35,173 nucleotides of DNA from Pedobacter borealis DSM 19626 (GCF_000708285.2 NZ_JAUG01000049.1:1-35173), one strand, 5' to 3'. Numbered from the stretch's first letter, positions 7,890 to 18,627 are shown. Numbers and translations are program-made. The notes: generated by a model not told the origin, from the letters alone.

Positions 7890-8420
7890 ATGAACTACGA
7901 AAAAAAACCTGATGCCAAAGCTTTTTTAAAAGTGGGCTTAATTTCTGGCTTATTCTTTTGTCTCTTTTTCGGTACTGCACTAATCTTTCTTTATGATTTA
8001 CATGCTGCATTGGTTATGGGGCCAATTGCTGGAATGCTTTTTGGCCTGATTATGGGACTTATGTTATATTTCTTTTCGAAATCTAGAAGCGTAAATAACC
8101 AGTCAAAACTAGAGGGTGTAGATGAATCGGAAATAGTTTATGCCGGAGCTGCAAATCATTTCAAAAAAAAAGAGGCTGTAGGTGGAAAATTATACCTGTC
8201 AAATGATCATTTAATATTTAAATCTCACAACTTAAATATTCAAAACCATACTCTTTCTATTGAAATTAACAATATAAATGAAGTTACATTTTTTAGCCCG
8301 CTAGGATTAGCTAAAACCGGACTACAAATCACCTTAAAAGACAACGCGGTGGAAAAATTCGTAGTTAATAATAGAAATATCTGGCGGCAACATATCGAGC
8401 AATTGATTAATAAATTTTAG
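7890..8420 (+). CDS. Membrane protein with GRAM-like domain
   Basis: 176 residues. Two hydrophobic segments (about 13-35 and 38-62) form an N-terminal membrane hairpin. The cytosolic remainder (about 75-176) reads as a GRAM/PH-like beta domain: AGAANHFKKKEAVGGKLYLSNDHLIFKS-type strands, then INNINEVTFF and a C-terminal helix ending in INKF. The start codon follows the dnaX stop with no gap, so it is co-transcribed and probably translationally coupled. GRAM-like bacterial proteins often bind lipids, but the role here is unknown and no functional link to the clamp loader is established. A terminator follows. Confidence 0.8.
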   Translation: MNYEKKPDAKAFLKVGLISGLFFCLFFGTALIFLYDLHAALVMGPIAGMLFGLIMGLMLYFFSKSRSVNNQSKLEGVDESEIVYAGAANHFKKKEAVGGKLYLSNDHLIFKSHNLNIQNHTLSIEINNINEVTFFSPLGLAKTGLQITLKDNAVEKFVVNNRNIWRQHIEQLINKF

Positions 8421-8436
8421 ATTTAATACTAAAACA

Positions 8437-8480
8437 AAAAGCAGGATTACACATCATCGCAAATGTTTAACCCTGCTTTT
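8437..8480. terminator. Bidirectional terminator between convergent genes
   Basis: AAAAGCAGG (8437-8445) pairs with CCTGCTTTT (8472-8480), with further partial pairing inside. A-runs on the left and T-runs on the right would serve both the dnaX-GRAM transcript on the plus strand and the 8533-8940 gene on the minus strand. Confidence 0.7.
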
Positions 8481-8532
8481 CCAATTATGATTGTTTCGTC
8501 AAATAACTATCCTCACGACAGTGATCTATTGA

Positions 8533-8940
8533 CTATTTTTGGGGCGTATCGTTAATCGGATAACCTTCTTCATCTAAATCATCACGGTTATCTTCGGGTG
8601 TTCGGGCAAGTATTTCATCTTCAGGGTTCAGCTTTACACTCTCCCCGTTATCTACGTGCATGCCTAATTCTTCCAGGTTATCCTCCGCAATTTCTTCATT
8701 GCGGGCATATTCATCACCAATATAAGGGTTAGCTTCATCATAGGTCGAATCATCATCTTTGGCACCAGCAGCAACCGTTTCGTATCCCATCGGGTGGTCG
8801 TAATCTTTATCTGTACCTCTTACATCGAGCTCGTAACTCTGCTTATTTTCATCATAAGCGAGATTCTCTTTATTGATTTCGCTATTTTCTGTGCTACTGT
8901 GTATTTTATCCTGCGATCCTTTATTCTCGTTATTTGCCAT
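8533..8940 (-). CDS. Small acidic, probably disordered protein
   Basis: 135 residues, very rich in Asp, Glu and Asn, with no signal peptide, membrane segment or cysteine. It begins MANNENKGSQDK and contains a central GYETVAAGAKDDD and the late LARTPEDNRDDLDEEGYPIND. The composition indicates an intrinsically disordered cytoplasmic protein. Similar short acidic proteins occur in related genomes, I believe, but I cannot name a family. It is monocistronic and shares a bidirectional terminator with the preceding gene pair. Confidence 0.7.
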   Translation of the reverse strand: MANNENKGSQDKIHSSTENSEINKENLAYDENKQSYELDVRGTDKDYDHPMGYETVAAGAKDDDSTYDEANPYIGDEYARNEEIAEDNLEELGMHVDNGESVKLNPEDEILARTPEDNRDDLDEEGYPINDTPQK

Positions 8941-9021
8941 GATATGGATGTTCTAATTTATATGAATATAACAAAATGATCCCGATAAGGTTTGTTTCTA
9001 ACAAGAGAATCTTTCAATTAT

Positions 9022-9120
9022 TGGGCGTGCCCCAAGCTGCGCAAGGGTCGGGCTATACACTTCAAGTCCTCGCTCGATGAAGAACCGGGCTGTGGGCTTT
9101 CCGTTGCTATCCCTCACGCA
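9022..9120. repeat. GC-rich structured interspersed repeat of about 99 bp
   Basis: A block from TGGGCGTGCCCC to CCCTCACGCA that is far richer in G and C than its surroundings. Its ends are complementary (GCGTG at 9025-9029, CACGC at 9115-9119), and it contains GGTCGGGCTA, TTCAAGTCCTCGCT and GTGGGCTTTCCG. I recall very similar blocks scattered through many Bacteroidota genomes; that is memory and was not checked. The 73-codon open frame across it is not a gene. The rest of 8941-9337 is AT-rich with no other gene. Confidence 0.7.
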
Positions 9121-9285
9121 GAAACAACAGATTCTAATTTCCATTTTTTTTACGGAGCACAAATCTCTACAAATGATAATTTCACTTATAAAAAAGGTAA
9201 TTCGACATATTAAAAGAGCAATTAATTCATATAAATTTGTTTATTAAACATCTATTTTAGTTTTTTTAAAGTTGCGGTGCAATTA

Positions 9286-9298
9286 AAGGTAATACCTT
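9286..9298. promoter_or_regulatory. Palindrome upstream of the GH2 gene, possible operator
   Basis: AAGGTA-A-TACCTT is a perfect inverted repeat about one base, 40 bp before the ATG of the GH2 gene. A -7-like box TAAATTTG is at 9232-9239, so the palindrome would lie in the 5' leader. No -33 box is well placed. Confidence 0.35.
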
Positions 9299-9337
9299 AA
9301 AAAAATCAAACCAAAATAGCTAGCCAATAATAACCAA

Positions 9338-12163
9338 ATGAGACCTCAACAAAATACTAAATTCATCCTTGCACTATTATTATCAATCTTTTGCCTGTTC
9401 AACAGTATGGCACAAAAAAGAGAGGTATTCTCTTTCGACAAGAACTGGAAGTTTTACCAGGCAGACGTAGCCTTCCCAGTAATAAAAGGCCATGGAGCAA
9501 GTTATGCCAATGCAAAAGCCGGAAAAGCCTGGGGAGCGGCAGCACCAGAGTATAACGACAGTAAATGGACAATACTCAATTTACCACACGATTGGGCGGT
9601 AGAAAACCCATTCGATTCTAGTGCAAATGTTTCGCAGGGATACCGCCAGCGCGGCATTGGATGGTACCGTAAAAGCTTTAAACTAAATGATGCAGACAGA
9701 GGCAAACATTTAGAGCTGCAATTTGAAGGAATTGCTACCTATGCCACCATCTGGTTTAACGGGAACCTCGTACATCGCAACTGGTGCGGCTATACTTCCT
9801 TTTATGTAGATATTACCTCAATGGCCAAATATGGCGATCAGGTAAACAACGTTGCCATACGTGTTGATGCCAATGCCATGGAAGGCTGGTGGTACGAAGG
9901 TGCTGGCATTTACCGCCATACCTGGTTGGTAAAACGAAGCCCTGTACACATTGTTACCGATGGGGTATTTGCCAATCCGGTTAAAAAAGAAGGAAATAAC
10001 TGGACCATCCCTGTGGAGGTTAATCTGAATAATATTGATAAAAACACGCAGAAAGTAGTGGTAAAATCAACATTGTTTGATAAAGCAGGTAATAAAATAG
10101 TGAGTGGAACCAACAACCTTTCCCTGTCAGAACTACAAACGGGAATTACAAAATTTGATCTTCAGGTAGCTAACCCTAAATTATGGAGTATAGAAAATCC
10201 AGAACTATACAAAATAGAAACTGTGGTAGAACAGGATGGAAAAACAGTTGATAAACTGGTTACCAAATGTGGCTTCCGCACCGCACATTTTGATGTGAAC
10301 ACCGGTTTTTACCTGAACGGAAAAAATATAAAGCTACATGGCGTATGCAACCACCAGGATCATGCAGGTGTGGGCGTTGCCTTACCAGATGCCATTTGGG
10401 AATTCAGGCTCAAAAAATTAAAAGAAATGGGCGTAAATGCTTACCGCTGTTCTCATAACCCGCCACCGATAAAAATGCTCGAACTATGCGACAGCCTGGG
10501 CATAATGGTCATGGACGAAAACAGAAACTTTAATGTTTCGCCCGAATATATGCGCCAAATGGAATGGCTGGTACGAAGAGACCGCAACCACCCAAGCATC
10601 ATTATGTGGTCGGTGTTTAACGAAGAACCCATGCAGGGCACCGAGCAGGGTTATGAAATGGTACGCCGCATGAGCGCCCTGGTAAAATCGTTAGACACCA
10701 CCAGAGTGATTACCGCAGCCATGAATGGCGGCTTATTTAGCAAATTAAATGTATCGCATGCTGTTGATGTGGTAGGCTTTAACTACCAAACGGGTTTATA
10801 CGATCGTTTTAGAAAAGAAAATCCCGATAAGAAACTAACGAGTTCGGAAGATATTTCATCTTTCCAGATCAGGGGTGAGTATAAAACCGACAAAGCAAAT
10901 CATATTATAGATGAATACGATAGCGAAGCGGCACCTTGGGGTGAGACGCAACGCAATGGCTGGAAACCTATAGCAGAACGGCCCTGGTTAGCTGGTCAGT
11001 TTATTTGGACAGGCTTCGATTACCGTGGTGAACCTACCCCTTTTGCCTGGCCATCGGCAAGCTCATTCTTTGGTATTATGGATTTATGTGGTTTTCCGAA
11101 AATGGCTTTCTATTTAAAGCAAGCACAATGGCGTAAAGATATTGATGTACTTCAACTGGCGCCGCACTGGAATTGGCCGGCAGATAGTATAGGTAAACCG
11201 ATAAAAGTAATGGCCATGAGCAATGCAGATAGTGTAAGTATTAAATTAAACGGCAAAACAATTGGTGGCCAAAAGGTAGATCAGTACGAAATGAATACTT
11301 TTAATATTGCCTATAAACCGGGCACCTTAGAAGCATTTGGTTATAAAAAAGGCAAACTGGTTTCGAAATTCAAAACAGAAACAACTGGTAAGGCCGTAGC
11401 GCTAAAATTAGAACCTTATTTAAAAACATTGGCAAATGATGGTCTTGATGCCATACCTGTTACCGTACAAGCTGTTGACAGCAAAGGCCGGGCAGTACCA
11501 ACGGCCAACCTTATGGTTACTTTTAACATCAGCAATAAAGGCAAAATCATTGGCTTGGGCAATGGAAATCCCAACAGTCACGAACTTGAAAAAGGGAATA
11601 AACGCAGTTTATTCAATGGTTTGGCACAAGTTATTTTACAAGCTGTTGAAGGTGAAGAAGGCGTTATCGAATTAACGGCTACTGCCGATGGACTTAAGCC
11701 TGCAAAAATTATTTTGCCTTTAAACCGAACGGCCGTATTACCACAAATAGATGCCGTAAAAGGTCCGTTAATGGTTAATGATTTTACCATGTCGCCTTTC
11801 GTTTCTAAAAAACCAAATGCCAAACAAACCTTATCAGATAACGATATGAACTCCTGGCAACCTGTTAAAGCAGGCGAGCTGATTAAATTTGCAAATGGCA
11901 CTTTTGTGCTGTTTAACACTAATTTTATGATGGAGAAAGCCAATGCTAAGGCTGTACTCAAATTAAATAAATTGGTAGGCAAAGCCGAGGTATGGATAAA
12001 CGACCAATTGGTTTACACTAAAGCCGATCCAAAACAAGAAAACGTAAACATCAAATTTGAAGCAAAGGCAGCTAAAAACAAACTGGTTATCGTTATAGAG
12101 GCAGCAAACAATACCCAGGCAGGTTTAGGCGGTACCGTAACTGTTGATACCGAAACGAATTAA
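9338..12163 (+). CDS. Secreted GH2-family glycoside hydrolase (beta-galactosidase-like)
   Basis: 941 residues. A signal peptide (MRPQQNTKFILALLLSIFCLFNSMAQ) is followed by the GH2 sugar-binding domain (about 30-205; WYRKSFKL, EGIATYATIWFNG), an Ig-like domain (about 215-320), the TIM barrel (about 325-620) and C-terminal Ig-like and carbohydrate-binding-like domains typical of Bacteroidota GH2 enzymes. The acid/base residue is E429 in SVFNEEP. By alignment with the usual GSET segment the nucleophile should be E504 in LTSSEDISSF, where the usual SET is SED. The family contains beta-galactosidases, glucuronidases and mannosidases, so the substrate is uncertain. It is not flanked by SusC/SusD genes. 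Periplasmic location is inferred. Confidence 0.93.
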   Translation: MRPQQNTKFILALLLSIFCLFNSMAQKREVFSFDKNWKFYQADVAFPVIKGHGASYANAKAGKAWGAAAPEYNDSKWTILNLPHDWAVENPFDSSANVSQGYRQRGIGWYRKSFKLNDADRGKHLELQFEGIATYATIWFNGNLVHRNWCGYTSFYVDITSMAKYGDQVNNVAIRVDANAMEGWWYEGAGIYRHTWLVKRSPVHIVTDGVFANPVKKEGNNWTIPVEVNLNNIDKNTQKVVVKSTLFDKAGNKIVSGTNNLSLSELQTGITKFDLQVANPKLWSIENPELYKIETVVEQDGKTVDKLVTKCGFRTAHFDVNTGFYLNGKNIKLHGVCNHQDHAGVGVALPDAIWEFRLKKLKEMGVNAYRCSHNPPPIKMLELCDSLGIMVMDENRNFNVSPEYMRQMEWLVRRDRNHPSIIMWSVFNEEPMQGTEQGYEMVRRMSALVKSLDTTRVITAAMNGGLFSKLNVSHAVDVVGFNYQTGLYDRFRKENPDKKLTSSEDISSFQIRGEYKTDKANHIIDEYDSEAAPWGETQRNGWKPIAERPWLAGQFIWTGFDYRGEPTPFAWPSASSFFGIMDLCGFPKMAFYLKQAQWRKDIDVLQLAPHWNWPADSIGKPIKVMAMSNADSVSIKLNGKTIGGQKVDQYEMNTFNIAYKPGTLEAFGYKKGKLVSKFKTETTGKAVALKLEPYLKTLANDGLDAIPVTVQAVDSKGRAVPTANLMVTFNISNKGKIIGLGNGNPNSHELEKGNKRSLFNGLAQVILQAVEGEEGVIELTATADGLKPAKIILPLNRTAVLPQIDAVKGPLMVNDFTMSPFVSKKPNAKQTLSDNDMNSWQPVKAGELIKFANGTFVLFNTNFMMEKANAKAVLKLNKLVGKAEVWINDQLVYTKADPKQENVNIKFEAKAAKNKLVIVIEAANNTQAGLGGTVTVDTETN

Positions 12164-12814
12164 TTCACTTGGTTGGAGAAAAAAGTTTTGATAAAAATTA
12201 GCATATTTTTCATTTTTGAAAGGCAATGACTCTGCTGCTTCGGTTCCGATAGTCCCGCCCTTTGCTTAATCCGATGAAACCTGTGAAACAAGCAAGCACG
12301 CAATAAAAAACAAAAGTGTAGTGCTTAAATCGGGATAACGCTGCCGGTCGCGTTTATTTTACTCAGAATAGCAATACTATTTAGGCCAGCTAAATCTAAT
12401 CAAAGTTAGATGACAAAAATTTAAAAACCATCTTTTAATTAATTTGTGTTTATGTAAAAAACCGGAAGGTTGTGTTTTATCAAGAAGCATAGCTATGTAT
12501 AAAAGACACTAGCTATTTTATTCTATACGTTTGTTAATTATTGAGCTTTTTTTTGATTTGGTGTAAAATAGCGTGGGGTTGGTGTAAAAAAAAGTAAATT
12601 AATCTAATGACATTTCTATATTTGAAGATAATAAAGGATGTGTACTTAGTCTCACAAGTATGTCTTATTTATCATCCCAAAATTTCTTGAACAAATTCTA
12701 TTTAGCAATAGGCTGCTAAGTAAACCAACTAAATTAACGCTATCTTTTTGTTGTGTAATTGTTTTTGAATTGATTTTAATAAATTAAAAAAACAGATAAC
12801 TAAAAACAAAAAGT
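12164..12814. other. 650-bp gene-free stretch with a repeat-like block and activator-like sites
   Basis: No open frame here looks like a gene. About 12224-12352 is a comparatively GC-rich block (GCTGCTTCGGTTCCGATAG, then GGGATAACGCTGCCGGTCGC) that resembles an interspersed repeat or the debris of one. The following about 180 bp is AT-rich, and the paired direct repeats with a -7 box described separately lie at 12558-12624. No terminator with a convincing stem was found directly after the GH2 gene. Confidence 0.5.
12558..12624 (+). promoter_or_regulatory. Two direct repeats 21 bp apart upstream of a -7 box
   Basis: TTGGTGTAAAA occurs at 12558-12568 and again, identical, at 12579-12589: a 21-bp period, two helical turns. 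A consensus -7 box TATATTTG is at 12617-12624, with no good -33 box. The repeats would lie near -70 and -50 of the start, the usual place for an activator that compensates for a weak promoter. The geometry is that of LytTR-type sites. The transcript would lead into the 12815 lipoprotein gene after a long leader. Confidence 0.45.
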
Positions 12815-13510
12815 ATGAAAACAATTCAAAAACCATTTAAAAATTGGAGTGGTTTAATTTTAATTTCGACAATCTTGCTTGGTGCATGCAAGAAGGACAT
12901 TGCTAAGGATGCTACTTATGAAACTAAACAACAAAAGTTAGAAAAAGCAATGTTGCGGGCTGGATTAAAACCTATTGCTAATAAAGATATCCCGATAGGG
13001 ATTAAACCAATAGAACTTTCCGATGCACAAGTTGATAGTATTATTAATGGTTTGGTGCCTAAAAACGATAATATATCTATATTCAGCAAAAGTAGACCCA
13101 TTCTTGCTACTTTACCCATTGCGAAAGCTAAGCTCAATAATACAATCATGGACGATGATGGTGGAGCTGATGTGCCATGGGGTACAGTCAGTTTTTTAGG
13201 GTCTAAACAGATCTATTTTTTTGTCAATGTAACAATTGGTGTTAATTTAACATTTAATAAGATAAAATCTCAAGGAACCTTTATCTACACCACAAACTCA
13301 ACCGTTGTGACTGCAACAAAATACGATGCTGGTACATTGACATATAGTGGGGTTAGTGACCCGGTTGCCAGCTATGTCGATGGTTCAGTAAATTTTAGTG
13401 GAAAAATTACATTGTATTACAGTTACGGAGGTTTCTCATGGGAGGGTGAAAGAACGGTAGGCGCACATGGAACCAGTGCAAACAATACCTTGACTGTAAC
13501 TGTAGAATAA
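12815..13510 (+). CDS. Lipoprotein of unknown function
   Basis: 231 residues. A lipoprotein signal ends in lipobox LLGAC (about residues 21-25, followed by KKD), so the protein is lipid-anchored. A helical, lysine-rich N-terminal region (KQQKLEKAMLRAGLKPI, then IELSDAQVDSIINGL) leads into a C-terminal half of alternating strands rich in Thr, Ser, Gly and Tyr (ITLYYSYGGFSWEGERTVGAHG), which looks like a beta-sandwich. No family recognised. It is followed one base later by a second secreted protein gene, so the two form a two-gene operon. Regulation may use the paired direct repeats upstream. Confidence 0.75.
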   Translation: MKTIQKPFKNWSGLILISTILLGACKKDIAKDATYETKQQKLEKAMLRAGLKPIANKDIPIGIKPIELSDAQVDSIINGLVPKNDNISIFSKSRPILATLPIAKAKLNNTIMDDDGGADVPWGTVSFLGSKQIYFFVNVTIGVNLTFNKIKSQGTFIYTTNSTVVTATKYDAGTLTYSGVSDPVASYVDGSVNFSGKITLYYSYGGFSWEGERTVGAHGTSANNTLTVTVE

Positions 13511-13511
13511 C

Positions 13512-14273
13512 ATGAAGAAATTCCTTGTATTAATTTGTGTTTTTTTAGTCGCCTTAAATTTCGCTGTCACTGCACAACAATCAGTAGAGGCAGAAATAAT
13601 TGTGGTTAAGCCCGCCTACGAGTATGAAAAATCACCTTTTTATTTTCACCATACTTCCTTGGGTAATTGGATAAAAGGAGTTATTACCGATTCAACTTTT
13701 ATTCCACAAAACGAAATTAAAACAGTTACCCATAATGGATCTCAGGGAGGAAGTTCGGTAACATCCTATCCTAACTACGAATTGATTAATCTGGAACATT
13801 CAACCCATTGGAGCGTAAGTCCCCAGGAGAGTTATTCAATTGCCACCAAACATAGCGATTCTACTGAACTTGCCGATTCTTCGGCATTTTACCGCTTTGC
13901 CTATGTGGATAAATTTAAGGATATATCTGGCTACAAGTGCCAGAAAGTAGTTGCTACAAATAAGCTAACCAATCGCCAGGATTCTATGTACGTCTGCAAA
14001 GCACTTAATAGTTTTAAGTTTAGGGCCAATTCTAAATTTAGAAAGGCAGATTTTATTATGCAGTTTTTTTATCGGTACGGCGAAAAAGTCCAGGCTTTTA
14101 CGGTTGTTTCCCTAAAAAAGGATGTCGTGCCGCTTTCTTCATTCTCCTTTCCCAAAAATTGTTTGTTTTTCAATAGACGTAAAGATTTGGAAAAATGGTA
14201 TGAAGACCAGGCAAAACTTAGAACAGAGGCAAAAGAAGGATTAGATCTACCGGATATTAGGCAGAAAAAGTAA
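13512..14273 (+). CDS. Secreted protein of unknown function, partner of the preceding lipoprotein
   Basis: 253 residues with a signal peptide (MKKFLVLICVFLVALNFAVTAQQ). The body is beta-rich and resembles in outline the GLPGLI or DUF4412 type of periplasmic proteins (FYRFAYVDKFKDISGYKCQK, then MYVCKALNSFKF), with two cysteines that could form a disulphide, but the family motif is not clear. The C-terminal 25 residues are charged and helical (RKDLEKWYEDQAKLRTEAKE). The gene starts one base after the lipoprotein stop, so the products probably act together in the envelope. Function unknown. Confidence 0.75.
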   Translation: MKKFLVLICVFLVALNFAVTAQQSVEAEIIVVKPAYEYEKSPFYFHHTSLGNWIKGVITDSTFIPQNEIKTVTHNGSQGGSSVTSYPNYELINLEHSTHWSVSPQESYSIATKHSDSTELADSSAFYRFAYVDKFKDISGYKCQKVVATNKLTNRQDSMYVCKALNSFKFRANSKFRKADFIMQFFYRYGEKVQAFTVVSLKKDVVPLSSFSFPKNCLFFNRRKDLEKWYEDQAKLRTEAKEGLDLPDIRQKK

Positions 14274-14482
14274 CTACAGAAGACTCCTTAGGATTAATTG
14301 CCGTTATTGATAAATCATTATAGTACATGTAAAAGGTTAGTGATTCGGTGGGTTATAAATTCAAAGCCTTTCAGCGTAGAAGTAGCGCGACTGCCATAAC
14401 CCAAAAGCGAATGCATCTGCTTTCCAAATAAAAGACTCATCAACCTCCTGGCAAAATGACTATAAATCTGACAACGTTAAAC
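14274..14482. other. Gap without a supported gene
   Basis: Between the secreted-protein gene and the duplicated terminator of icd. A 40-codon minus-strand frame (14318-14440) has AGGAGG three bases before its ATG, too close for a normal ribosome site, and no recognisable product. Nothing else seen. Confidence 0.4.
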
Positions 14483-14668
14483 CATAAAAAAGCGTCCCAA
14501 TTTTTATACCGGGACGCCAGAATATTTTAAGAGTTGTCAACTTCCGTACCAGAAGCATATTAAAGTTGACAACTCATAAAAAAAGCGCCCTGATTTTTAT
14601 ATCGGGACGCCAAAATATTTTAAGAGTTGTCAACTTCCACTCTAGAAGAACATTAAAGTTGACAACTC
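14483..14668 (-). terminator. Tandemly duplicated terminator unit (2 x about 92 bp) downstream of icd
   Basis: Two copies, 14483-14574 and 14575-14668. Each contains, in minus-strand order, a hairpin GAGTTGTCAACTT/AAGTTGACAACTC and then a second hairpin (GGGACGC with GCGTCCC; in the gene-proximal copy CGTCCCGAT...ATCAGGGCG) followed by six or seven T. The first hairpin begins 10 bp past the icd stop. Copies differ by scattered substitutions, so the duplication is not recent. Two intrinsic terminators in a row should give very tight termination. Confidence 0.8.
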
Positions 14669-14677
14669 AAATTTAGC

Positions 14678-17519
<2,842 letters not shown>

Positions 17520-18092
17520 ATGAAAAGTAACCCTAAAATTAAACTTCAATTATTTATCTTTCTCTTTCTTTCCATTTTTCTACATGCCTGTTCTCCCAAA
17601 TTATATGTGGATGAAAATAAACGTTATCAGGCCGGAACACTGACCGATGCGCAGGTGGATTCGCTGCATCTTTTTTTAAAAGAAAACCAGAGGCTTGCCT
17701 TAAAAGACACCATTATCATCAAATATGATTTCAATAAAGACGCCTGCTGGAAAGACCTTAGCTATCAGAATGCAGAATTCCTGAACAACGTAAGATGGAC
17801 CTTTCAAAAAAACATTCTCGAAAAAGCCGAGGCCAGGCCGAAAGTTGCCATTTACCAATATCGTGAGGATGGAAAAAGTTTCAGTCAGGTCAAATCGAAA
17901 GGCTTAGAAATAGAAACCGATTCGGGTTTTCTTAGAAAATTATTATTTAAAGAAGCTACTTCCTGCGGAACCTCAGCAATTATCCTTCCAAACGGGAAAT
18001 TTTTACTGGTAAAATCAGATCCTCAATTCTCTGCGCTGATATTAAACGCAAAAGACATTGAGAAAAAATTACAGGAAAATCTGGTTAAATAA
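17520..18092 (+). CDS. Lipoprotein of unknown function
   Basis: 190 residues. The signal peptide ends in a lipobox-like FLHACS (C at about residue 24), so it is a probable lipoprotein. The mature part has charged, mixed helices and strands, and two further cysteines (NKDACWKDL and EATSCGTSAI) that might form a disulphide. A phrase LTDAQVDSLHLFL resembles LSDAQVDSIINGL in the 12815 lipoprotein, but the proteins are otherwise unlike. No family recognised. It stands alone between two repeat-rich gaps. Confidence 0.75.
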   Translation: MKSNPKIKLQLFIFLFLSIFLHACSPKLYVDENKRYQAGTLTDAQVDSLHLFLKENQRLALKDTIIIKYDFNKDACWKDLSYQNAEFLNNVRWTFQKNILEKAEARPKVAIYQYREDGKSFSQVKSKGLEIETDSGFLRKLLFKEATSCGTSAIILPNGKFLLVKSDPQFSALILNAKDIEKKLQENLVK

Positions 18093-18407
18093 GGCAAAAA
18101 ACAATCCAGGTTTGAGTTAGAAACGATTTAACAAAATTTAACTAAAAAATTAGGTGTAATACTGTAATTTAGTTTTAATTAATCGTTTTCAAATTAACAA
18201 CTGGAAATTTATGCTCAAATTCCTTTACTCCACTCCCATAACCCTAAAAACGGATCATCTTTTCGGTGATCAGATTTTTGTTGCTCAATCAATATCTCAA
18301 TTTTAAAAGATCATATAATAAAAGTACTTCCCTGTTAATACAGCATTGAACCAGGGAAAATAATATGCGCTCTCCAGGAAGGTACTCCAGGGTACTTTCC
18401 TTTTAAT

Positions 18408-18449
18408 CTGAGTTCGATAATTAAATACTGATTTGATTATCGAACTCAG
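18408..18449. repeat. Perfect 14-bp inverted repeat containing the ATCGAACTCAG motif
   Basis: CTGAGTTCGATAAT (18408-18421) and ATTATCGAACTCAG (18436-18449) with a 14-base spacer. The arm core ATCGAACTCAG recurs at 18615-18625 and near the left edge of the window (about 14-24), so this is one member of a dispersed family. Confidence 0.75.
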
Positions 18450-18465
18450 TTTTGGGTTAAGTCGG

Positions 18466-18566
18466 TCGTCACCCTTACCTGTAGCGCAGCGGAAAGCTAC
18501 GCAGTAAATTTATTTCAGGGTCTTTCCTGCCAAAAAAAGATGCTGAAACAAGTTCAGCATGACGAT
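18466..18566. repeat. Interspersed palindromic repeat, family A, interrupted copy
   Basis: Bounded by TCGTCA and TGACGA. Its right part AGATGCTGAAACAAGTTCAGCATGACGAT is the reverse complement of the element at 28579-28650, and TTTATTTCAGGGTCTTT is shared as well. The left arm ACCCTGAAT, intact in the other copy, is split here by about 29 extra bases (18476-18504, TACCTGTAGCGCAGCGG and onward) that carry a small palindrome GTAGC/GCTAC of their own. Confidence 0.75.
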
Positions 18567-18605
18567 AAGATTAGAAATAAGCCTTGTCTGATAGTTATTT
18601 TTACA

Positions 18606-18627
18606 ATTTAATAATCGAACTCAGGTT
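18606..18627. repeat. 22-bp exact repeat also present at positions 5-26
   Basis: ATTTAATAATCGAACTCAGG plus TT is identical at 5-26 and here, more than 18 kb apart, and shares its core with the inverted repeat at 18408-18449. Exact identity over 22 bases in non-coding DNA indicates a dispersed repeat end. Confidence 0.7.

Noticed and set aside
8992..9213. 73-codon plus-strand open frame
   Set aside because: It runs through the GC-rich structured repeat and its AT-rich flank; the product has no recognisable domain and the frame is explained by the repeat.
9338..12163. Polysaccharide utilisation locus around the GH2 and GH78 genes
   Set aside because: No SusC/SusD pair, sulfatase, or hybrid two-component regulator lies near either enzyme; the single TonB receptor lacks the SusC-type N-terminal domain and is not adjacent to them.
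14318..14440. 40-codon minus-strand frame with AGGAGG upstream
   Set aside because: The AGGAGG is only three bases from the ATG, the product has no recognisable features, and the region otherwise looks non-coding.
14483..14668. CRISPR-like direct repeats
   Set aside because: Only two long units of about 92 bp, each built of hairpins with T-runs, directly behind a gene; no spacers and no cas genes.
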